Shown here piece by piece: positions 53,523-62,428 of a stretch of DNA of 64,000 nucleotides; the stretch's first letter is position 1; every line of letters starts with the position of its first letter. This DNA is from Nitrospirota bacterium. GTDB taxonomy: Bacteria; Nitrospirota; Nitrospiria; SBBL01; JAADHI01. The stretch lies in NCBI GenBank assembly GCA_029261195.1, contig JAJDBU010000025.1, positions 40,874-104,873 of the forward strand, in the 5' to 3' direction. A program made the translations under genes and the position numbers. The notes under the pieces are model-generated. The model was not told the origin of the DNA, did no database searches, and was given only the letters and a program-made list of their open reading frames with translations.

Positions 53523-54388
53523 TGGGTGCATTTTCCCTGGATGATCCCGGTTCCAGCTTCTACCAACTATTAAAAGTTCAGCATCCTGACTTAAGCCCGG
53601 TGTCTAGGAACGGCAAAGCGTTCCCGTTCGAACAGACAAATCCATCACAAAGCTTTCCCTATGATCTCTCACAGCGCATTCCTTACGATCTATCGGAGCG
53701 CGTTCCTTTCGGAACGACTGTCCTTGCCTTGCAGTATCGGGATGGTGTTGTCATTGCCGGTGATCGTCGCGCCACCGAGGGCCATGCTATTTCCGAGCGC
53801 CGGATCGAAAAGGTGCATCAGTGCGATGCCCTATCGGCGATTGCCATTGCAGGTGCGGCGGGGCCTTGTCTTGATATGATTCGTCTCTTCCAGGTCGAGT
53901 TGGAACACTATGAAAAACTGGAGGGGGAAGGGCTTTCGATGGAAGGCAAGGCGAACAAATTGTCTCAAATGATTCGGGGTAACCTGCCGATGGCCATGCA
54001 GGGTTTGGTGGTGATCCCGATTTTTGTTGGCTACGATCTGTTGAGAAAGCAAGGGCGGATTTTCAAATATGACATTGCGGGCGGAAAGTACGAAGAGGCC
54101 GATTATTATGCCATCGGCTCCGGTGGGAAAGACGCGCGTGGCACGATGAACAAGATCTTTAAGGCCGATCTGGAAAAAGACGCTGCAGTTCATGTCGCGC
54201 TCGAAGCGATTTATGACGCAGCGGAAGCGGATGCCGGAACCGGCGGTCCCGATCTGATCCGAGGGATTTATCCGAACGTGAAGGTGATTTCCGCACAGGG
54301 GGTCGAACATGTGTCGGACGAGGCCATTGAGACAGCCTATCAGGACATTATTCCACCCCAGGCCACCTCAGGCAGAAGGATAAAATAA
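53522..54388 (+). CDS. prcB: 20S proteasome beta subunit PrcB
   Basis: The catalytic subunit. A 64-residue propeptide precedes the mature N-terminal Thr65 (VPFG/TTVLALQYRDG). The family motifs VIAGDRRATEGHAISERRIE, VELEHYEKLEGEGLSMEGKA, MIRGNLPMAMQGLVVIPIF and YDAAEADAGTGGPDLIRGIY follow. The propeptide contains an octapeptide repeat (FPYDLSQR, IPYDLSER) just before the processing site. The start is GTG, overlapping the Pup stop by one base, with AAAGGAGG upstream. The 288-residue length is normal. Confidence 0.96.
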   Translation: MGAFSLDDPGSSFYQLLKVQHPDLSPVSRNGKAFPFEQTNPSQSFPYDLSQRIPYDLSERVPFGTTVLALQYRDGVVIAGDRRATEGHAISERRIEKVHQCDALSAIAIAGAAGPCLDMIRLFQVELEHYEKLEGEGLSMEGKANKLSQMIRGNLPMAMQGLVVIPIFVGYDLLRKQGRIFKYDIAGGKYEEADYYAIGSGGKDARGTMNKIFKADLEKDAAVHVALEAIYDAAEADAGTGGPDLIRGIYPNVKVISAQGVEHVSDEAIETAYQDIIPPQATSGRRIK

Positions 54389-54390
54389 GC

Positions 54391-55071
54391 ATGGCGATGC
54401 CCTACTACGTTTCTCCCGAACAGTTGATGCAGGATAAGGCTGAGTATGCCAAAAAGGGGATTTCAAGAGGAAAATCAACCGTTGCAATGGAATATGAAGA
54501 CGGTATTCTTCTGCTTGCCGATAATGCCAGTTCTCTCAATAAAATCTCAGAAGTCTACGACAAGATCGCCTTCGCTGCTGCCGGAAAATACAGTGAGTTT
54601 GAAAACTTAAGAAAGGCGGGCATTCGCCATGCCGACATGAAGGGCTATCTCTACAGTCGGGAAGATGTCACTGCGCGTTCCCTCGCCAATGCCTATTCCC
54701 AGACCATCGGAACGGTTTTCAGCCAGGAAACGAAGCCTTTGGAGGTAGAAATTCTTGTGCTTGAGGTGGGGGAAACGCACGAGAAAAATGAAATCTACCG
54801 GATCCAGTTTGACGGCAGTATCATCGACAAAAAGTCTTTTACGGTCGTCGGGGGAAAGTCTGAATCCCTTTCCAAAGCCCTAAAAGAACGATACGAACTG
54901 ACAACTTTGGAAAATGCCCTGGGTATCTGTGTTGCGTCAATGGAAGAAGGCTACGAGCAGAAAATCACGCCAGCGAACCTTGAAGCAGCCGTACTGGATC
55001 GCCGTAAACAAGGCCGTAGCTTCCGAAGGCTTCCCGTCGAAGAAATCAGTGCCTATCTAAATAAAGAATAA
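54391..55071 (+). CDS. prcA: 20S proteasome alpha subunit PrcA
   Basis: Forms the outer rings and gate of the proteasome and receives the ATPase tail. The 226-residue product closely resembles actinobacterial PrcA: MAMPYYVSPEQLMQDKAEYA, ARKGI-type KKGISRGKSTVAMEYEDGIL, IAFAAAGKYSEFENLRKAGI. It has no propeptide or N-terminal Thr, as expected. AAGGA lies before the ATG, 2 bp after the prcB stop. Co-translation with prcB would keep the subunits balanced. Confidence 0.96.
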   Translation: MAMPYYVSPEQLMQDKAEYAKKGISRGKSTVAMEYEDGILLLADNASSLNKISEVYDKIAFAAAGKYSEFENLRKAGIRHADMKGYLYSREDVTARSLANAYSQTIGTVFSQETKPLEVEILVLEVGETHEKNEIYRIQFDGSIIDKKSFTVVGGKSESLSKALKERYELTTLENALGICVASMEEGYEQKITPANLEAAVLDRRKQGRSFRRLPVEEISAYLNKE

Positions 55072-55101
55072 GTATAGTTCAAGCTTCACGGTAAGGCAGC
55101 G

Positions 55102-56469
55102 ATGAAAAACCGTATCTTTGGACTCGAAACCGAATATGGCCTCATCTTCATCCCTCACGGGAAGGTCTACCTTCCGATGGAGAAGATCTTGGGCTACGTC
55201 TTTGAAGGGCTGATTCCGAATAGCTGGCCCTCCAATGCCTTTCTCTGCAACGGCGCGAGATTTTATCAAGATACCGGTTGTCATCCTGAGTATGCGACAC
55301 CGGAATGTGACCGGGTCTTTGATGTTGTCGTGCATGACAAGGCGGGAGAGCGTCTACTCGAAAAATGTCTTCCGATTGCCCAGGAGCGTTTGAAAGAGGA
55401 AGGGCTTTCCGGCGACATCTATATTTACAAAAACAATACGGATTCGATGGGCAATACCTACGGATGCCACGAAAACTATCTCATGCGTCGCGACATCGAC
55501 TTCTGGAGGGTTACCGAACAGCTCATTCCTTTTTTCGTGACGCGGCAAATCTATACCGGTGCGGGAAAGGTACTGAAAGTCGCCGGCCGCAGCCACTATT
55601 TTATTTCGCAACGCGCTCAGCACATCCATGAAAAAACCTCCTCCTCAACCACCTCATCCCGAAGCATCATCAATACACGCGATGAGCCGCATGCAGACGC
55701 CGAAAAGTATCGCAGGTTGCACATTATCGTCGGCGATTCCAACATGTCTGAATATTCAAGCTACCTCAAGGTCGGGACCACTGCCCTTGTCCTGTCGATG
55801 CTGGAAAGCGGCTATCGTGTCACGGGTGTGGAACTCGAAGATCCGGTTAAAGCCATTCGTGAAATTTCGCGAGACCTCACCCTTAAAAAAAAGCTGCGCC
55901 TGGAAAAAGGGAAGGAACGTAGCGCAATCGAAATCCAGCGTCTTTATCTGGAAAAGGCGAAAGCCTATCTGTCTTCAGAAGAGGAAGATCCGGTCGGCAG
56001 AGATATTCTGGAGCGATGGGAATATGTGTTGGATGAACTCGAAGAAGACCCCACACGGCTTGACCGCGAGATCGACTGGATCACAAAAAAAGGCTTGATC
56101 GATTCATATATGAAGAAAAAAAACTGCGACCTTGATGACCCGCGTGTTGCCATGATGGACCTGCAATATCACGACATTAATCAGGACAGGGGGCTTTACT
56201 CCCTCTTAAGCCGAGAAGGCTTAATTGAGCGGATCGCAAGTGATGAAGATGTCTTGCGTGCAATTGACATCCCCCCCCAGACAACGCGAGCCAAGGTGAG
56301 AGGTGATTTCGTTCGTTTTGCAAAAGAGAAAAACCGCTCGTATACTGTCGACTGGACTTATCTGAAGCTTAATGGTTACTGGGAAGAAACGATCCTCTGC
56401 ATGGACCCCTTTTCTTCCGATAATGCGCGTGTAAAGGAACTGATTGCAGCCGCAGAAAGCAAAGACTAA
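55102..56469 (+). CDS. pafA: Pup-protein ligase PafA
   Basis: Joins the C-terminal Glu of Pup to substrate lysines with ATP. The 455-residue product has FGLETEYGLI at residues 6-15, the catalytic Asp57 in GARFYQDTGCHPEYATPECD, KNNTDSMGNTYGCHENYL and NTRDEPHADAEKYRRLHIIV. It lacks the Dop loop. With arc, dop, pup, prcB and prcA this completes the pupylation system. The final 26 bases overlap the start assigned to the M23 peptidase gene. Confidence 0.95.
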   Translation: MKNRIFGLETEYGLIFIPHGKVYLPMEKILGYVFEGLIPNSWPSNAFLCNGARFYQDTGCHPEYATPECDRVFDVVVHDKAGERLLEKCLPIAQERLKEEGLSGDIYIYKNNTDSMGNTYGCHENYLMRRDIDFWRVTEQLIPFFVTRQIYTGAGKVLKVAGRSHYFISQRAQHIHEKTSSSTTSSRSIINTRDEPHADAEKYRRLHIIVGDSNMSEYSSYLKVGTTALVLSMLESGYRVTGVELEDPVKAIREISRDLTLKKKLRLEKGKERSAIEIQRLYLEKAKAYLSSEEEDPVGRDILERWEYVLDELEEDPTRLDREIDWITKKGLIDSYMKKKNCDLDDPRVAMMDLQYHDINQDRGLYSLLSREGLIERIASDEDVLRAIDIPPQTTRAKVRGDFVRFAKEKNRSYTVDWTYLKLNGYWEETILCMDPFSSDNARVKELIAAAESKD

Positions 56470-57367
56470 GCTGATTCGGCCAATCGTATTGACCACAATT
56501 GGATTTGCTCTACTTGGCTTGTTGGTTCTCCGTCCGGCTTTTGCCGAAGCGCTTGACCCTGCTGAGCCACTTGAGCATGCTGATCCGCTTGCTCCGATCA
56601 AAGTGAAACAAGGTGGGATCGTCCTGCTTTCCATCAAGCCCGGACCGGGAACTGGATTACTCAGAGGCGGGTTCAAAGGTAAAATCATCCCGTTTTTTCA
56701 AACGGGCGATGGGGTCTACGCAATGTTGCTTGGCATCGACATGCTGCAAAAGGTCGGCGGTCAGCCCTTTGTTGTGCGCTGGCGGCAGAACGGAAAAAGC
56801 TATAGCCAAAGTTATGCGATTGAAATCGTCGAAGCGGCATTCGGCATCCAACACCTGACCCTGCCAAAAGGCAAAGTTGATCTGGATTCACCCACCCTCG
56901 TTCGGGTTAAAAAAGAAAAAAAACAGATGCTTGAGGCCTTCAAAGACAGCCTTCCAGTGAAACTCTGGCAAGGCAACTTCATCACCCCGGTTTCAGGGCG
57001 GCGGCAAGGCACCTTCGGACGCAAGCGGATTTTGAACGGGCAGCCAAGAAGACCTCACACCGGAGAGGACATCTCCGCCCTGGAAGGTGCAGAGATCGTC
57101 GCAACAAACGGGGGCAGGGTTGTGCTTGTCGGCGACTACTTCTTTAACGGCCAATCCATCGTCATCGACCACGGTTTCGGCCTCTTCAGCATGTACTTCC
57201 ATCTCTCAGAGATTTCTGTGGCTGAAGGGGAGCGTTTGAAGCGGGGGCATGTCATCGGAAAAGTCGGCCAAAGCGGTCGTGTCACCGGCCCTCACCTCCA
57301 CTGGGGCATGCGCCTGAACGGCGCAAGAATCGACCCCTTTTCTCTGGTAGAAAAAAAACTCAACTGA
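56444..57367 (+). CDS. M23-family metallopeptidase
   Basis: A peptidoglycan-type endopeptidase of the LytM class, 307 residues. It has a signal or anchor helix (LIRPIVLTTIGFALLGLLVL), an N-terminal beta domain, and the catalytic domain with zinc ligands in RRPHTGEDISAL and GPHLHWGMRLNG, plus IDHGFGLFSMYFHLSEISV. The TTG at 56444 lies inside pafA; no ATG suits better because the signal peptide begins there. Coupling to pafA suggests the same transcript, though a cell-wall enzyme has no obvious role in pupylation. Confidence 0.87.
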   Translation: MQPQKAKTKLIRPIVLTTIGFALLGLLVLRPAFAEALDPAEPLEHADPLAPIKVKQGGIVLLSIKPGPGTGLLRGGFKGKIIPFFQTGDGVYAMLLGIDMLQKVGGQPFVVRWRQNGKSYSQSYAIEIVEAAFGIQHLTLPKGKVDLDSPTLVRVKKEKKQMLEAFKDSLPVKLWQGNFITPVSGRRQGTFGRKRILNGQPRRPHTGEDISALEGAEIVATNGGRVVLVGDYFFNGQSIVIDHGFGLFSMYFHLSEISVAEGERLKRGHVIGKVGQSGRVTGPHLHWGMRLNGARIDPFSLVEKKLN

Positions 57368-57414
57368 ACCTGCTCCTTTTTAAAATATGAGAAAAGAGTG
57401 TATTATTGTGAGGC

Positions 57415-57490
57415 ATGGCCTAATTCTTCTTTTTGATTCAATGAGTTACATTAAAACCTACTTCAATAAATCGACTTGGAATTAGGCCAT
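57415..57490. repeat. Inverted repeat between the M23 gene and the first glycosyltransferase
   Basis: ATGGCCTAATTC and GAATTAGGCCAT are perfect 12-bp arms around 52 bases. It could be a long-loop terminator for the proteasome operon or a small dispersed element. No U tract follows closely. Confidence 0.5.
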
Positions 57491-57535
57491 CTTTTTCCCT
57501 GCTTAAGGGGACAAGAATGAAAAGATATAATAAAA

Positions 57536-58309
57536 ATGTTTTTTAGATTACCGGTCAACCGCATCATAAAAATATTTGCAAACCTGACAAAAATCGGATG
57601 CTATGTCTTTCATTTTTTCTTCCCGAATCTTAGGTTCACTCTTCCAGAAAACGGGCCACCTCTCTACGGAAAGTCCGATAAACCCCTGATCCCCAATGTG
57701 CTGTGGCAAACCAATTACACCAACCGTGTCACCCTGGCTGTCTACATCAATTATCTGTTTAATCGCCTGCTTTCCCCCACCTTTGAATACAGGTTCATGA
57801 GCACAGAAGACAGAGCAGATTTCATAAAATCAAACTATTCCCAGGAAATATATAAATGCTACTCAAAAATTCAAATCGGCGCAGCCCAAGCGGATTTCTG
57901 GCGTGTACTGGTCTTACAGAAATACGGTGGTGTCTACCTCGATATCGATGCCCACTTTGTCTGGCCTCTGCATCGGATCATCAGGCCGGAATACCATGCG
58001 CTTTATATCATCATCAAAAAGGGCGAAATTAGTAATTACTTTATTGCCAGCGAAACAAATAATGTTCAGTTGGAGCAAATCATTGAAATCATACTGAACA
58101 ACATCAGGGAAAATACCTTAAAAAATGTTTACGACTTGACTGGACCCGGCGTATTTAACCAGGTGCTGGACAAGGCCCGGGTGCAGACCACCCATTATCG
58201 CTACACCTGCAGTCAGGGCAATTTCACCAATGAGTTTTTCCAGTACATTGACAAACCACAGGGAAAATGGACCAAGGCCCAACAAAAAATAGCCATCATT
58301 AAAAAATAG
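57536..58309 (+). CDS. GT32-type (DXD) glycosyltransferase
   Basis: A sugar transferase with the GT32/OCH1-type sugar-binding region: NVLWQTNYTN, QADFWRVLVLQKYGGVYLDI and the DXD metal motif (LDIDAHF). The 257-residue product is probably cytoplasmic and membrane-associated (VFHFFFPNLRF near the N-terminus), and may act in LPS or capsule synthesis with the following GT2 gene. The ATG at 57536 has no ribosome site. The AAGGGG site serves an ATG at 57517 that runs out after nine codons; removing one T of a six-T run at 57539-57544 would join them (see findings). Confidence 0.82.
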   Translation: MFFRLPVNRIIKIFANLTKIGCYVFHFFFPNLRFTLPENGPPLYGKSDKPLIPNVLWQTNYTNRVTLAVYINYLFNRLLSPTFEYRFMSTEDRADFIKSNYSQEIYKCYSKIQIGAAQADFWRVLVLQKYGGVYLDIDAHFVWPLHRIIRPEYHALYIIIKKGEISNYFIASETNNVQLEQIIEIILNNIRENTLKNVYDLTGPGVFNQVLDKARVQTTHYRYTCSQGNFTNEFFQYIDKPQGKWTKAQQKIAIIKK

Positions 58310-58348
58310 TCTTGCTCGGGCTTATTGATTGAGGACATCTCGGTATTT

Positions 58349-59104
58349 ATGGAAAAGATCAGCGCCTGTATTATTTCGTTTAACGAAGAGAAAAAAATAG
58401 AAGACTGCTTGAAGAGTCTTATCGATGTTGTCGATGAAATCGTTATTGTCGACTCTGAAAGTACTGACAGAACGATTGAGATCGCTTCAAAATATACAGA
58501 CAAGATCTACACCCAGAAATTTTTAGGCCATATTGAACAAAAAAATCTTGCGGTTTCCAAGGCAAATTACGACTGGATTTTAAGCCTTGATTGTGACGAG
58601 CGCCTGTCGGATGCTTTGAGGATATCAATCCGGGCGATTAAGGACATCGAGACACATGATGCCTATAAAATGGCGCGAAAGACTCACTATGTTTATCGCT
58701 GGTTGAATCATTGCTGGTATCCAGACATCAAGGTAAGGCTGTTTAATAAGAAAAAGGCGCTTTGGGGCGGGGTCAACCCGCATGATCGGGTTGTTATTCA
58801 ATCAGACAAGGTCAAAACCCTGAACGGTGATATTCTACATTATTCCTTCGATACCATCTCAGCACACATTCAAACGCTGGACAAATTTACAGAAATCGGG
58901 GCAAATGAGATCATCAAACGACAAAAACGGGTGTCGATTTGGTCGCCCTTAAGCCACGGTTTCTGGATTTTTTTTCGGATGTATATTTTGCGGAGAGGGT
59001 TTTTAGATGGCTTCGCCGGTTTTGTTGCCTCAGTTTTGTCTTTTACCCATGTCTTTGTTAAATACAGTAAAGTCCTGATGCGACGGAAAAAGGGTCAGTC
59101 TTGA
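58349..59104 (+). CDS. GT2-family glycosyltransferase (LPS-core type)
   Basis: The 251-residue product has the GT2 fold: ISACIISFNEEKKIEDCLKS, EIVIVDSESTDRTIEIASKY, LSLDCDERLSDALR (DXD-like), and the C-terminal KVRLFNKKKALWGGVNPHDR and TLDKFTEIGANEI of the WaaE/KdtX-like group that glucosylates LPS core. No strong ribosome site is seen; the ATG at 58349 begins the domain, and TTG at 58325 is an alternative. Gap of 39 bp from the GT32 gene. A role in surface polysaccharide is inferred from family. Confidence 0.86.
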   Translation: MEKISACIISFNEEKKIEDCLKSLIDVVDEIVIVDSESTDRTIEIASKYTDKIYTQKFLGHIEQKNLAVSKANYDWILSLDCDERLSDALRISIRAIKDIETHDAYKMARKTHYVYRWLNHCWYPDIKVRLFNKKKALWGGVNPHDRVVIQSDKVKTLNGDILHYSFDTISAHIQTLDKFTEIGANEIIKRQKRVSIWSPLSHGFWIFFRMYILRRGFLDGFAGFVASVLSFTHVFVKYSKVLMRRKKGQS

Positions 59105-59150
59105 GCTCAATCGTGTAAGCGCTTTCAGGAAGCAATACACAGATCCAAGA

Positions 59151-59179
59151 TTGACAAAAACAAGGGAGGGCGATACCCT
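59151..59179 (+). promoter_or_regulatory. Possible promoter of parB
   Basis: A perfect -35 box TTGACA with a poor -10 box (TACCCT) at 17-base spacing. It lies 63 bp before parB and is the only candidate in the intergenic stretch. Confidence 0.35.
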
Positions 59180-59242
59180 GCTTCGCGACGGTTTTGGGAA
59201 ATAAACTAGGGCCTAACCTTCACTTAAGAAAGGAATCATCAG

Positions 59243-60106
59243 ATGGCACGCAAGGCCTTAGGAAGAGGTTTTGGAGAACCAGGTCTGGGGCTCTCAGCCT
59301 TGGTTCCAATGGAAGAGGATAATAAGAACACCGTTCTTGAGATCGCCCTGGATCGGATTATTCCAAATCGATACCAGCCCAGGCAGGTTTTTGATCAGGA
59401 AGAACTGAACTCGCTTGCCGCTTCTCTAAAAAGCAACGGACTGATCCAGGCGATTGTTGTCCGCAAAGGAGAGAAAGACACTTACGAACTGATTTCCGGA
59501 GAACGCCGTTGGCGCGCTGCCGGGATTGCCGGTTTTTCAAAAATCTCGGCAATCATCAAAGAGGTGTCCGATGCTCAGTTAATGGAATGGGCGCTGCTTG
59601 AAAATATTCAGCGCGAGGACCTCAACCCCATTGAAAAGGCTCAGGCCTATGAACGGCTCGTGTCGGAATTTTCCCTGAGGCAGGAAGCGATTGCAGAAAA
59701 GATGGGCATTGATCGTTCGTCTGTTTCAAATTTCCTCCGCCTGCTTCAACTTCCAAGAGTCTTATGGGACGATCTTTCCGCAAACCGCCTGAGCATGGGA
59801 CATGCCAAAGCCTTGTTATCGCTCGAAAAAGAGGAAGATCAGTTAAGACTCGCCTTAGAAATTAAGGCACGACACCTTTCTGTGAGACAGGTAGAAACAG
59901 TTGTAAAACAAATCAAAAAAGGGCTGACGGAAAAAAAAGAGCATCCAAGCCCACAGATCGATCCGAATATTTCGGCGCTCGAAGACCGCTTGCGCGGAGC
60001 CTTGGGCACTAAGGTTCGTCTCCTCCCACAAGGCTCGGGCGGAGAAATCAGGATTAGTTATTATTCTCTCAATGATCTGGACAGAATATTAGAAGCAGTC
60101 ACTTAG
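59243..60106 (+). CDS. parB: Chromosome-partitioning protein ParB
   Basis: Binds parS centromere sites and spreads with CTP, marking the origin region for segregation. The 287-residue product has an N-terminal start typical of the family (RKALGRGFGEPGLGLSALVP), the CTP-binding segment (NRYQPRQVF, LISGERRWRAAGIAG), the HTH (QEAIAEKMGIDRSSVSNFLR) and the C-terminal dimer domain. AAAGGA precedes the ATG. parA is not adjacent in the window, and no TGTTTCACGTGAAACA parS site was noticed. Confidence 0.94.
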   Translation: MARKALGRGFGEPGLGLSALVPMEEDNKNTVLEIALDRIIPNRYQPRQVFDQEELNSLAASLKSNGLIQAIVVRKGEKDTYELISGERRWRAAGIAGFSKISAIIKEVSDAQLMEWALLENIQREDLNPIEKAQAYERLVSEFSLRQEAIAEKMGIDRSSVSNFLRLLQLPRVLWDDLSANRLSMGHAKALLSLEKEEDQLRLALEIKARHLSVRQVETVVKQIKKGLTEKKEHPSPQIDPNISALEDRLRGALGTKVRLLPQGSGGEIRISYYSLNDLDRILEAVT

Positions 60107-60143
60107 AAGTCATATTAAAAAATTATCTAAATTAAGAGGAGAC

Positions 60144-60512
60144 ATGATGGCACGTAAAGATTTTTCAGCCGATGATATCGTCGCTTTTTTAGGAAAAGGC
60201 ACTTCCTTTAAAGGCGTGATTACTTACGAAGGCAGCATCCGCATTGATGGAAAGGTTGAAGGGGAAATCGTTTCGCAGGGCATTTTAATCGTTGGTGAGT
60301 CTGCAGATATTCAGTCCGAAATCTCTGTCGGCACTCTGATTTGCGCGGGCAAAATTACCGGAAATGTTCAAGCAAGTGAAAAAGTGCATCTTCAACCCAC
60401 AGCAATCCTGAGCGGCTCACTCAACACCCCGCGCCTTGTCATTGACCAAGGGGTTAGCTTTAACGGTCAATGTGAGATGAAAACAAGTGTTCCGAAAAAA
60501 GAGAATAATTGA
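60144..60512 (+). CDS. Bactofilin
   Basis: A cytoskeletal polymer protein forming filaments of stacked beta-helices. The 122-residue product has the bactofilin core: FLGKGTSFKGVITYEGSIRI, DGKVEGEIVSQGILIVGESA, ISVGTLICAGKITGNVQASE, VHLQPTAILSGSLNTPRLVI. Short disordered ends flank it. It follows parB by 37 bp and has AAGAGGAGA before the ATG. In Myxococcus a bactofilin organises the ParB-parS complex, so the neighbourhood with parB may be meaningful. Confidence 0.92.
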   Translation: MMARKDFSADDIVAFLGKGTSFKGVITYEGSIRIDGKVEGEIVSQGILIVGESADIQSEISVGTLICAGKITGNVQASEKVHLQPTAILSGSLNTPRLVIDQGVSFNGQCEMKTSVPKKENN

Positions 60513-60531
60513 AAACAGGAAAAAAGCTTAA

Positions 60532-61635
60532 TTGAGGAACAATCAGCGGGGAAACCATAGGGTGGTCGTCGGCATGAGCGGCGGTGTGGATTCCGCCGTC
60601 ACCGCCTCCCTGCTTCAAAAAGCCGGATATGAAGTGATCGGCCTGACCCTGACCCTTTGGGAGGATGAAGGGGAGGAGGAAAAGTCCTGGCAGGATCGCT
60701 CGTGTTGCAAGGTCGGTCTAGCGCGTCATGTTGCAAAACTCCTGTCAATTCCACATTACAGTCTCAACATCCGTAAAACTTTTCAAAACGAAGTCATCGA
60801 CCCTTTCTGCGAGACCTATCTGGAAGGAAAAACGCCGAACCCCTGTGTGCTCTGCAATGCACGCGTCAAATTCTCTCAACTTATAAAAACAGCCGAAAGG
60901 CTCGGTGCCGACTACATTGCAACGGGCCACTACGGACGTATCCAATATCGATCCGATCTAAAACGCTATAGCCTGCTTAAGGGAAGCAATGCTGAAAAAG
61001 ATCAAAGTTATTTCCTTTATCGCCTCAGCCAGGACCAGCTTTCTAAGACCCTCTTCCCTCTAGGGGAGATGAGCAAAGATGCGGTTTACAAAATTGCGGC
61101 TGATCTGGAACTCCCTTACGAAGAGATTCTTGAAAGCCAGGAAGTCTGCTTTGTCACCCAAAAAGACTATCGCGTCTTTTTGGGTGAGACCCGTCCTGAA
61201 TCAAAGGCCCCGGGAGAGATTGTGCTGGATACGGGGAAGGTTGTCGGACGGCACCAAGGGGTTGCTTTTCACACCATCGGACAGCGCCGGGGCCTGGGTA
61301 TTGCCCTGGGTGAACGAGCCTATGTGACACGACTTGATCCAAAGAATAGACAGGTTGTCATCGGCACCGAAGAAGGTCTTCGGACTCAGGAATTGATGGC
61401 CGGGGAAATCGTCTGGGGAGGGCAAGGACTCCCGACCGCTCCTGTTGCGATTCGTGCGAAGATCCGCTATCGGACGCCGGAGTGTGCAGCAACCGTGATT
61501 CCCGGTTCGGAGGGCAAGGCCAGAGTACTGTTTAATGAACCGCAACGGGGTATCGCTCCCGGACAGTCAGTCGTTTTTTATCAAGGGGACGAAGTCCTCG
61601 GAGGCGGGATGATTCTGGAGACATCAAGAAATTGA
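60532..61635 (+). CDS. mnmA: tRNA-specific 2-thiouridylase MnmA
   Basis: Thiolates U34 of tRNAs for Lys, Glu and Gln. The 367-residue product has the PP-loop (VGMSGGVDSAVTASLLQKAG), the catalytic Cys pair (GKTPNPCVLCNARVKF; SQEVCFV), and the C-terminal PUA-like barrel. A TTG at 60532 is the apparent start, with AAAAGCTTA upstream and no strong ribosome site; the frame from the P-loop onward is certain. It shares no base overlap with bactofilin (19-bp gap). Confidence 0.93.
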   Translation: MRNNQRGNHRVVVGMSGGVDSAVTASLLQKAGYEVIGLTLTLWEDEGEEEKSWQDRSCCKVGLARHVAKLLSIPHYSLNIRKTFQNEVIDPFCETYLEGKTPNPCVLCNARVKFSQLIKTAERLGADYIATGHYGRIQYRSDLKRYSLLKGSNAEKDQSYFLYRLSQDQLSKTLFPLGEMSKDAVYKIAADLELPYEEILESQEVCFVTQKDYRVFLGETRPESKAPGEIVLDTGKVVGRHQGVAFHTIGQRRGLGIALGERAYVTRLDPKNRQVVIGTEEGLRTQELMAGEIVWGGQGLPTAPVAIRAKIRYRTPECAATVIPGSEGKARVLFNEPQRGIAPGQSVVFYQGDEVLGGGMILETSRN

Positions 61636-61723
61636 GCCATGATGGACCCTGTCATCCAGTGAATTATGCTGTTTCCCTTCCTTACACTCCTTGATCCGTT
61701 TCTCTGTGATCTGTCTGACCTGA

Positions 61724-62251
<528 letters not shown>

Positions 62252-62428
62252 CAGACCAGGTCACCAGAGCATACACGTAAAAAGAGGGGCAGACGTAACC
62301 CTCTAAGGGTTTCCCTCAGGTTCGTATTGGACATGATCTGCCCAAAGCTGAAAAAGTGTGCCTGTGGAGGCTGTCTGACCCGGACTGATGAAGAGATTTC
62401 AGCAAAATCCGCTTGTCTTCCTATTGTC

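Noticed and set aside
59105..59242. parS site near parB
   Set aside because: No copy of the 16-bp TGTTTCACGTGAAACA palindrome was found in the region.
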